A stretch of DNA of 7,747 bases from CAMTWB01 sp037441775 (lineage in GTDB: Bacteria > Desulfobacterota > Syntrophia > Syntrophales > CAMTWB01): positions 1 through 7,747 of the forward strand of contig JBBIRO010000069.1 of the NCBI GenBank assembly GCA_037441775.1, given 5' to 3'. Under the pieces are notes generated by a model. It ran no database searches. It worked only from the letters and a program-made list of their open reading frames with translations, and had not been told where the DNA came from. A program made the translations under genes and the position numbers. Below, piece by piece: positions 1-4,248 of this stretch. How positions within the stretch are numbered: the first letter of the stretch is position 1; every line of letters begins with the position of its first letter.

Positions 1-2
1 TC

Positions 3-77
3 TCGCAGATCCCCCCTCATGACGATCATTTCTATGGGGACCCGCAGTACTCCTGGGACGATTACATCCAGGCATGA
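3..77 (+). CDS. C-terminal end of an unidentified protein (partial)
   Basis: The third forward frame is open from the left edge to a TGA at 75-77. It reads about 24 residues ending in YSWDDYIQA, with a preceding PHDDHFYGDP stretch. The aspartate/aromatic-rich composition looks like a genuine acidic C-terminus rather than random translation. The other two forward frames give a less protein-like peptide (frame 1, stop at about 82) or a very early stop (frame 2). I do not recognise the family and assign no function. The gene body lies outside the window, so this is a boundary fragment only. Confidence 0.4.
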   Translation, partial: SQIPPHDDHFYGDPQYSWDDYIQA

Positions 78-134
78 CGCTTAGAAAAATTCAGGCGCGC
101 ACCAGAGGTCTGCCCGAAAGCGCTTCAATGCTTG

Positions 135-153
135 TTCCCGCGAAGGCGGGGAA
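135..153. repeat. Short REP-like hairpin (TTCCCGC-loop-GCGGGGAA)
   Basis: The arms TTCCCGC (135-141) and GCGGGGAA (146-153) pair around a GAAG tetraloop, with one extra G in the right arm. The pattern resembles the small interspersed palindromes of the general form ATTCCCGC...GCGGGAAT that are scattered between genes in many proteobacteria. It lies 58 bp after the partial gene at the left edge. No T-run follows on either strand, so it is a poor intrinsic terminator, though it could stabilise a 3' end. Membership of a repeat family is inferred from one copy. Confidence 0.4.
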
Positions 154-240
154 TCCCTCCCAACAGGTAACTCCACCCTAAAGAGAGCGCACTGCTAAAA
201 AATGACTGACGCCAATCCCAATTCCTCGCCCAAAGGCATC

Positions 241-330
241 GCCGCGCCTGATTTCCGGTGAAAAATATCCCTTGACGCAAAAAAATTGCTCCCCTATACT
301 TCGAACCACCAAAAGCAAATTCTTATCAAT
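241..330 (+). repeat. Promoter-bearing direct repeat, copy A
   Basis: This segment aligns with 1750-1840 in the same orientation. By eye about 69 of 91 columns match, with a single 1-nt gap inside the promoter spacer. The conserved blocks are GCCGCGCCTGATTT, AAAATATCCCTTGAC, CCCCTATACT, AAAAGCAA and CTTATCAAT. Identity extends well outside the -35 and -10 boxes, so shared promoter consensus alone does not explain it. The left edge is sharp: apart from a possible gcatc just before it, the sequence outside differs. I see no transposase and no terminal inverted repeats, so the mechanism of duplication is unknown. Confidence 0.7.
272..300 (+). promoter_or_regulatory. Sigma70-type promoter upstream of the K+ channel gene
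   Basis: TTGACG (272-277) and TATACT (295-300) are separated by 17 bp; each box is one base off consensus. The spacer contains an A-run, and an A/T-rich AAAAATAT lies just upstream of -35. The predicted start near 307 leaves a leader of about 230 nt before the channel ATG at 537. It is the only strong promoter seen upstream of that gene. Confidence 0.7.
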
Positions 331-427
331 GCCCCACATCTATCCTGAGCTGAAGGCGTGGAAGCGAAGCATGCTGCGGGAGCGGGATCTACTGGACAAC
401 CTGTTTTCCGTTACCCCCATTTTGTGA
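329..427 (+). CDS. Possible 32-residue leader or remnant ORF
   Basis: An ATG at 329, about 20 nt after the predicted transcription start, opens 32 codons ending in TGA at 425-427. The peptide begins MPHIYPELKAWKRS, continues with a charged RERDLLDNLF segment and ends SVTPIL. The composition looks protein-like and amphipathic. There is no Shine-Dalgarno sequence upstream (the bases are aaattcttatca), so translation would be leaderless-like or weak. The copy B repeat does not preserve this frame. It could be a small protein, an upstream ORF in the channel mRNA, a decayed gene or chance. No family is recognised. Confidence 0.22.
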   Translation: MPHIYPELKAWKRSMLRERDLLDNLFSVTPIL

Positions 428-434
428 TATAGCA

Positions 435-466
435 GAGCTGCCAACGGTTGAAGCAGCAGGCAGCTC
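435..466 (+). promoter_or_regulatory. Leader hairpin ahead of the K+ channel gene
   Basis: GAGCTGCC (435-442) is perfectly complementary to GGCAGCTC (459-466), forming an 8-bp stem with a 16-nt loop in the predicted mRNA leader. It ends 70 nt before the start codon and has no U-tract, so it is not an intrinsic terminator. It could affect mRNA stability or translation. I could not match it to a known riboswitch class. Confidence 0.35.
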
Positions 467-536
467 CGGGACCTTCGGACAGGGCAGCGACCATCCGCCT
501 CAATGACACGGAGACTCATTTACGCGACAGGCAAAC

Positions 537-1568
537 ATGACCAGCCATTCTGAGATGCGCAGGCGCCTTGGGGTAGTCACAGGGCTCCTCATCGTTACCC
601 TCCTGATCGGCACGACCGGCTACGTCCTCATCGAAGGATGGTCGTGGTTCGATGGACTCTACATGACCGTGATCACGCTCGCGACCGTGGGTTATGGAGA
701 GACCAACCCCCTGACCCATGCGGGCCGCGTCTTTACCGTGTTTCTCATTCTGGGCGGCGTCAGCATCATCGCCTATGCCTTTTCGACGCTCACCTCCATC
801 ATCGTGGAGGGGCAGCTATCCATGGTGGTCAAGAGGAGTCGTATGGAAAAAGAGATCGCAAAACTCACGGGTCACTACATCGTCAGCGGCATGAGCCACT
901 CATCACGCGTGATCATCGACGAACTGGCGAAGACCAGACGGGCTTTCGTCGTGATCGAGCGGGATCGGGAGATAGCCGAGAAGCTCGTGGCCGAAGGTCT
1001 CAAGGTGGTGGAGGGGGATGCAACCGAGGAGGAGGCACTCCTGAAGGCCGGGGTGATGAAGGCGGCCGGCGTCTTTGCCGTGCTCTCCTCCGACCATCAC
1101 AACGCTTTTCTGGCGTTGACGGCCAAAGGGCTCAACCCCAAGATCCGCGTGGTCAGCGCGCAGCGGGAGCTGGCGGTGCGCCAGCAGCTCCTCAGGAGCG
1201 GCGCCGACAACGTCGTCAATCCCCAGTACATCGGCGGGCTGCGGATGGTCTCCGAGATGGTGAGGCCCGCCACGGTGGGCTTCCTGGATTCGATGATGCG
1301 GGAAAAGGACAGCGTGGTTCGCTTCGACGAGGTGGCCGTTCCGGAAGGCTCTCCCCTGGTAGGGCGGCCGGTCGGCGAGGTGACGGGGGCCGAGGGCCAT
1401 GCGCCGCTGTTGGTGGCGGTGCTCGAACAGGAGACGGGGCGGTACGACATCAATCCGGATTCCTCACGCCCCATCAAATCGGGCGATCGGCTGGTCATGA
1501 TCGGTGAGGCATCGAAGCTCTTCGAGCTCAGACAGCGGATCGAGAGGCGCACAGAGGCGGGTGCCTGA
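537..1568 (+). CDS. Two-TM potassium channel with RCK (TrkA-N/TrkA-C) domain, MthK-like
   Basis: This 343-residue inner-membrane K+ channel subunit has transmembrane helix 1 at about residues 11-33, a pore helix with the selectivity filter TVGYGE at 50-55, transmembrane helix 2 at about 64-88 with a GG pair (73-74) near the expected gating hinge, an RCK Rossmann domain from about 112 to 230 and a TrkA-C-type domain from about 255 to 335. Four subunits would form the pore and the RCK domains a cytoplasmic gating ring. The nucleotide-binding turn reads GMSHSS (118-123) rather than GxGxxG, resembling MthK's GWSEST. E141 ends the second strand and VEGDAT (158-163) is typical of the family. An in-frame stop lies 11 codons upstream of the ATG at 537. 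Its ribosome-binding site is weak (ACAGG, six bases before ATG). It is flanked by two promoter-bearing repeats and looks monocistronic. Family assignment is firm; the gating ligand is unknown. Confidence 0.93.
   Translation: MTSHSEMRRRLGVVTGLLIVTLLIGTTGYVLIEGWSWFDGLYMTVITLATVGYGETNPLTHAGRVFTVFLILGGVSIIAYAFSTLTSIIVEGQLSMVVKRSRMEKEIAKLTGHYIVSGMSHSSRVIIDELAKTRRAFVVIERDREIAEKLVAEGLKVVEGDATEEEALLKAGVMKAAGVFAVLSSDHHNAFLALTAKGLNPKIRVVSAQRELAVRQQLLRSGADNVVNPQYIGGLRMVSEMVRPATVGFLDSMMREKDSVVRFDEVAVPEGSPLVGRPVGEVTGAEGHAPLLVAVLEQETGRYDINPDSSRPIKSGDRLVMIGEASKLFELRQRIERRTEAGA
831..845 (+). promoter_or_regulatory. Internal ribosome-binding site and ATG in the channel gene (Met103)
   Basis: AAGAGGAG (831-838) precedes the in-frame ATG at 843-845 by four bases, a better Shine-Dalgarno match than at the annotated start. 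Initiation here would give a 241-residue soluble protein starting MEKEIAKLTG, i.e. the RCK and TrkA-C domains without the pore. In MthK an internal start at Met107 makes exactly such a soluble subunit, which completes the octameric gating ring. The functional parallel is inference. Confidence 0.45.
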
Positions 1569-1569
1569 C

Positions 1570-1650
1570 ATGATCTCCAGGCTGATTCCGATGGACTCGG
1601 CCGAGAGGGAGGGGAGATTCCTGAAGGCCTTCGAAACCTTCAATCAATAG
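1570..1650 (+). CDS. Possible 26-residue ORF after the channel gene
   Basis: An ATG one base after the channel stop codon (TGA-C-ATG) opens 26 codons ending in TAG at 1648-1650, directly before the terminator hairpin. The peptide is MISRLIPMDSAERE followed by GRFLKAFETFNQ. Its position between stop codon and terminator would allow translational coupling, and the codons resemble those of the channel gene. The ribosome-binding site is poor (GAGGCGGG about eight bases upstream). It may be a tiny coupled protein, a decayed gene end or chance. I recognise no family. Confidence 0.25.
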   Translation: MISRLIPMDSAEREGRFLKAFETFNQ

Positions 1651-1651
1651 A

Positions 1652-1675
1652 AAGGCCGGACCAATGTCCGGCCTT
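1652..1675. terminator. Hairpin terminator, probably bidirectional
   Basis: AAGGCCGGAC (1652-1661) and GTCCGGCCTT (1666-1675) form a perfect 10-bp GC-rich stem with a CAAT loop. On the + strand it follows the channel gene but only a weak tail (GTCGGTCTCT) follows. On the minus strand the tail is CCTTTCTATT, a better U-tract, which suits the minus-strand gene remnant whose stop lies at 1701-1703. It probably serves convergent ends. Confidence 0.7.
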
Positions 1676-1700
1676 GTCGGTCTCTGTGCAGCGGAACGAA

Positions 1701-1751
1701 CTACTTCCCCGGCACGAAGAGGTAGTCGATCGTCCGGTTGAGCATCTTGGC
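1701..1751 (-). pseudogene. C-terminal remnant of an unidentified minus-strand gene
   Basis: Reading the minus strand from about 1751, one frame gives AAKMLNRTIDYLFVPGK and then TAG (1701-1703). This looks like an authentic protein C-terminus and is followed about 25 bp later by the 1652-1675 hairpin with its U-tract. The frame continues upstream into the repeat copy B without a recognisable protein, and the promoter core there points the other way. I infer that the gene was cut off where the repeat begins (1750). With about 16 codons the family cannot be named. Confidence 0.35.
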
Positions 1752-1840
1752 CGCGCCTGATTTTCTATGGAAAATATCCCTTGACAGGCAAAAATACCCC
1801 CCCCTATACTCAAACCCGTGAAAAGCAATACCTTATCAAT
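1750..1840 (+). repeat. Promoter-bearing direct repeat, copy B
   Basis: This is the second copy of the 241-330 element, in the same orientation and about 76% identical by eye. It keeps GCCGCGCCTGATTT at its left end and AAAAGCAA plus CTTATCAAT at its right end at the same spacing from -10. It begins where the minus-strand gene remnant loses coherence. Together the two copies bracket the channel gene as direct repeats about 1.5 kb apart. Confidence 0.7.
1781..1810 (+). promoter_or_regulatory. Sigma70-type promoter in repeat copy B, no gene downstream
   Basis: A perfect TTGACA (1781-1786) lies 18 bp from TATACT (1805-1810), so on sequence this promoter is about as good as the one in copy A. 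The predicted start near 1817 would give a rightward transcript. No + strand coding region follows; the next gene lies on the opposite strand and ends at 2149. It may be a relic of the duplication, or it may make a non-coding or antisense RNA. Confidence 0.6.
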
Positions 1841-1902
1841 TCAATCAATGGTCCCGGCTTCCTTCAGCAAATTTACCGCACCGCCATAATACCTAAACAT
1901 GT

Positions 1903-1918
1903 GTAACGGAATCGTTAC
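1903..1918. promoter_or_regulatory. Palindrome GTAACG-GAAT-CGTTAC
   Basis: A perfect 6-bp dyad around a 4-bp centre (GTAACG at 1903-1908, CGTTAC at 1913-1918) is flanked by the looser pair TGTG/CACA (1900-1903 and 1921-1924). It could be an operator-type site or a small RNA stem about 90 nt into the hypothetical copy B transcript. It is too short for a confident call. Confidence 0.25.
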
Positions 1919-2055
1919 GTCACACAACAAACTTTTCCAATTCCCAGGAGTCAAGATTTGCACTGCATTTCTACCCGACATCGAATCAAATCCTGACCCG
2001 ACGCTTTTTGTTCCCTCTTTGACTAGGTAGCGGAAAGCAACTCCCTTCCCGCATA

Positions 2056-2088
2056 GAAAAAGCCCGATAGAGTTTCCTCCATCGGGCT
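2056..2088 (-). terminator. Rho-independent terminator of the transporter operon
   Basis: Read on the minus strand, AGCCCGAT (2088-2081), a 12-nt loop and ATCGGGCT (2068-2061) form a perfect 8-bp stem, followed by a T-run (GGGCTTTTTC across the stem end). It lies about 60 bp after the binding-protein stop codon. On the + strand the tail is ACGGCAAGG, so termination is directional. Confidence 0.85.
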
Positions 2089-2148
2089 ACGGCAAGGTGG
2101 CCGCATCGCACCGATAACCGGGAAAAGATGCGCTAATCAATGCCCCGG

Positions 2149-3108
2149 CTAAAAGATCGAATCCGGATCGTAGAACTTGGCAACATTGTCCCTAGTGATC
2201 ACCCTGACGGGGAACGGCGTGTCCGTATCTACAGTCGCCCCGGCGAGGATCGCCATCATCCGCTGGAACCCCATCCGTCCAATAGCGTTGGCGTCATTAT
2301 GGCCCGTCCCGGCGTAATTACTGCCGATCATAATCTGCCTTAAGGCCTCCTTCTGGCCGTCGAAACCAAACACAAGAATTTCTTTTGAACGGCCGGCGTC
2401 GCGAATCGCCTTCATCGCCCCCAGTCCCATGGAGTCATTTTCGCAAAATACAGCATCGATGCGTTTGTGCCTGGCCAGCATATCCTCCATGATCTTAAAC
2501 CCGCCATCCTCGGTCCAGCCGCCAAAGCCAGGGGCAATAATCGTTTGGATATTGGTACCCCTTACTTTGGAAAGAACCCCGTCCCGGCGGGCATTTCCGG
2601 TGCTGTTATCCTCCGGCCCCCCGCGCATCATCAGGAGGACGCCTTTCCCCTCCAGCCGCTTGACAATATAGTCCCCGACGCCGGTCGCAGTGGCAAAATT
2701 GTCAGCGCCGATCCATGAAGTGTAGTGATCTCCCCGGAGCTTCCGGTTGAGCAGCATCACCGGTATTCCGGCCTTTTTAATAGCCGCCATGGGGCCGGGC
2801 AATGATTCAAGCGGGCTTATATTCATGATAAACCCGTCTACACGTTTGGCGATCAAATCTTCAATGTCGGCAGTTACCTTGGCTACATCCCCCCTGCCAT
2901 CCGCAACGAATAACTTGACATTCTTGAATTGAGGCGCTTCTGCTTCTATCGCCCTGACCATGGAAATAAAGTAGGGAGACCTCATTTGAAGGGTGACAAC
3001 GCCAATTTTGATCTCTTTTTCTTTAGCCTGCGCCAGCACGCTGCCGGCTGTTGCCATTAGTAAAGCCAAACTGATCCCCAGAGTCATTATAGCTTTGATT
3101 TGCTTCAT
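2149..3108 (-). CDS. Periplasmic sugar-binding protein of a CUT2/ribose-type ABC importer
   Basis: This 319-residue exported solute-binding protein (periplasmic-binding-protein type 1 fold, RbsB/Peripla_BP_4-like) captures a sugar-like ligand for the adjacent permease. I start it at the ATG at 3106-3108. This gives a typical signal peptide: MKQIK, a hydrophobic stretch LGISLALLMATAG and a likely cut after SVLA (residue 26). The GTG at 3192 would add 28 residues ahead of the signal and sits inside a Shine-Dalgarno sequence. The mature protein opens with IKIGVVTLQMRSPYF. Family landmarks are DGFIMN, IPVMLLNRKLRGD, a RGGPEDNSTGNARRDG segment, the hinge-region CENDSMGLGAMKAI (compare RbsB QNDEMALGA) and VFGFDGQKEALRQI. 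The ATG has a modest AAAGGG ribosome-binding site. It is last in the operon, as is common for highly expressed binding proteins. The ligand cannot be named. Confidence 0.9.
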   Translation of the reverse strand: MKQIKAIMTLGISLALLMATAGSVLAQAKEKEIKIGVVTLQMRSPYFISMVRAIEAEAPQFKNVKLFVADGRGDVAKVTADIEDLIAKRVDGFIMNISPLESLPGPMAAIKKAGIPVMLLNRKLRGDHYTSWIGADNFATATGVGDYIVKRLEGKGVLLMMRGGPEDNSTGNARRDGVLSKVRGTNIQTIIAPGFGGWTEDGGFKIMEDMLARHKRIDAVFCENDSMGLGAMKAIRDAGRSKEILVFGFDGQKEALRQIMIGSNYAGTGHNDANAIGRMGFQRMMAILAGATVDTDTPFPVRVITRDNVAKFYDPDSIF

Positions 3109-3184
3109 ATTTTTTGCACCCTTTCTTTGTGTTGTAATAAGGTTTCCAATTGATAACACACCCAATACAATATAGTCTGGTTTG

Positions 3185-3199
3185 GGGATCACCTCCTTT
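3185..3199 (-). promoter_or_regulatory. Full-length Shine-Dalgarno sequence without a start codon
   Basis: On the minus strand GAAAGGAGGTGATCC is the exact complement of the typical 16S rRNA 3' tail (GGATCACCTCCTTTC). No ATG, GTG or TTG lies 5-12 nt downstream; the only nearby GTG overlaps the motif itself. The binding-protein ATG is 82 nt further on and has its own weaker site. It could be a ribosome standby or loading site, or the relic of a lost start. No 16S-like sequence flanks it, so it is not a piece of rRNA gene. Confidence 0.5.
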
Positions 3200-3247
3200 C
3201 CTATTGATGCAACCAGGGAACTTACTAATACAGCGCAGATGTTCGGA

Positions 3248-4246
3248 CTATCTTTCCTTTCTGCGGGCTAAAACGGCAAGCAGGATCACGGCGCCCTTGA
3301 TGATTTCCTGGTAGTAACTCTGCACACCGTGTAGATTCAAGAGATTGTTGATCATCCCCAAGGTAAGCACTCCGAAAAACGTGCCAACAGCCCCGCCGCC
3401 GCCGCCGCCCAGAATCGCTCCGCCGATTACACAGGCAGCAATGGCATCCAGTTCGTAAGCAAGGCCCAGACTGGGTTGTGCAATCCCCAGGCGCGACACA
3501 AGGATCGCCCCGGCCAGTGCCGAGAACAGACCGGATAAGATATATGCCAGGATGATGGTGCGTTGCACATTGATACCTGCCAGCCAAACCGCTTCTTTAT
3601 TGCCTCCGATGGCAATGGTTGCTCGCCCGGCGGGCGTCCGGTTGAGGAAAACCCAAATCAATACGAAGCAGAGCAGCATGATGAGCATGGCAATAGGAGC
3701 CGGGCCCAGGGTGCCGGCTCCCAAAATGCGGAAGTCGGTATGCTGGGATACTATCGGGGTTTCAGTATAGACAAAGACGAATCCGCGCACTATGCCCATG
3801 GTCGCCAAGGTGACAATGAAGGGCTGCAGTTTGAAGCGAGCAACGGCAATGCCGTTGAACAATCCAACCATCGCCCCGGAGCACAACGCAATTAGAAGCG
3901 CCGGTCCAATTCCAAATTTACTCGACATCCCGGTGAAGATGACCCCTCCCAAGGCTACAACCGATCCAACGGAAAGATCGATGCCCCCCGTCAAGATTAC
4001 CAGTAGCATGCCTAGGCTGATCAGGCCATTGGATACAACCTGGCGAGATATGTTCCTGATATTCGCCTCGGTGAAAAAAACCTCCGTGGCTAGTGTGCCA
4101 AGAATTATTGCCACCACAAAGGCGCCGATGAAGGTGTAGTCCATCCATCGTCCTGGAGCGGCCACATTGGGGAACCACCTCTTTCGAAGGGAAGAAAAAT
4201 AAGCGCGCCATCCCTTCTCCGTAGTCGTTGAGGTAACCGTTGACAT
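3248..4246 (-). CDS. Permease of a CUT2/ribose-type sugar ABC importer
   Basis: This 332-residue inner-membrane permease (BPD_transp_2, RbsC-like) forms the translocation channel, probably as a homodimer because no second permease gene is present. A hydrophilic N-terminus of about 35 residues is followed by multiple membrane segments. The signature TGGIDLSVGS is at 86-95, the cytoplasmic loop GRATIAIGGNKEAVWLAGIN at about 207-225, the YELDAIAACVIGG block at 264-276 and the closing SYYQEIIKGAVILLAVL at 310-326 just before RRKER. All match ribose-type permeases in order. A run of six glycines (280-285), coded by five GGC codons plus GGG, replaces the usual GGxGxxxGT start. The start ATG is two bases after the ATPase stop (TAA-GT-ATG) with GGAGGTGGG as ribosome-binding site inside the ATPase end, so translation is coupled. 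A 139-nt gap then separates it from the binding-protein gene. Confidence 0.93.
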   Translation of the reverse strand: MSTVTSTTTEKGWRAYFSSLRKRWFPNVAAPGRWMDYTFIGAFVVAIILGTLATEVFFTEANIRNISRQVVSNGLISLGMLLVILTGGIDLSVGSVVALGGVIFTGMSSKFGIGPALLIALCSGAMVGLFNGIAVARFKLQPFIVTLATMGIVRGFVFVYTETPIVSQHTDFRILGAGTLGPAPIAMLIMLLCFVLIWVFLNRTPAGRATIAIGGNKEAVWLAGINVQRTIILAYILSGLFSALAGAILVSRLGIAQPSLGLAYELDAIAACVIGGAILGGGGGGAVGTFFGVLTLGMINNLLNLHGVQSYYQEIIKGAVILLAVLARRKER

Positions 4247-4248
4247 AC

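Larger units (their letters stand above)
78..536. other. Intergenic region and channel leader, survey
   Basis: This 459-bp stretch contains a REP-like hairpin, a promoter-bearing repeat (241-330), a 32-codon open frame (329-427) and an 8-bp-stem hairpin (435-466). A 19-codon frame at 203-262 (MTDANPNSSPKGI...) runs into the repeat and has no good ribosome-binding site, so I do not call it a gene. I see no tRNA, no recognised riboswitch and no large coding region on either strand. Confidence 0.6.
1569..2148. other. Gene-poor region between channel gene and operon end, survey
   Basis: This 580-bp stretch holds the 26-codon frame, the 1652-1675 hairpin, the minus-strand gene remnant, repeat copy B and the operon terminator. 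Between 1841 and 2055 I see no convincing coding frame on either strand. It contains the dyad at 1903-1918, and a weak 5-bp pairing GCATC/GATGC (2103-2107 with 2127-2131) lies beyond the terminator. No tRNA or known ncRNA was recognised. Confidence 0.6.

Noticed and set aside
149..155. CRISPR-like or other array near the left hairpin
   Set aside because: Only a single small palindrome is present, with no regularly spaced direct repeats.
403..410. Riboswitch (for example K+- or c-di-AMP-responsive) in the channel leader
   Set aside because: The leader is long and has a hairpin, but I could not find the conserved sequence blocks of any class I know.
638..1507. Long + strand frame overlapping the channel gene
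   Set aside because: It is an arginine/glycine-rich shadow of the channel gene in another frame, with no domain pattern.
1640..1828. 62-codon minus-strand frame over the terminator and repeat copy B
   Set aside because: It runs through a terminator hairpin and a promoter and has low-complexity serine/arginine-rich translation; a different minus frame gives the protein-like C-terminal remnant.
2140..2343. 67-codon + strand frame over the end of the binding-protein gene, with an ATCAATGCCCC match to the region after repeat copy A
   Set aside because: The frame is antisense to a firmly identified gene, and an 11-base match alone does not establish a third repeat copy.
2149..3192. GTG start at 3192 for the sugar-binding protein, giving 347 residues
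   Set aside because: The GTG lies inside the Shine-Dalgarno motif so cannot use it, and the extra 28 residues precede a textbook signal peptide that starts at the ATG at 3108.
3185..3205. Fragment of a 16S rRNA gene 3' end on the + strand (GGATCACCTCCTTTC)
   Set aside because: The sequence to its left does not match the conserved 16S helix 45 region, and the motif is explained as a Shine-Dalgarno sequence in the operon mRNA.
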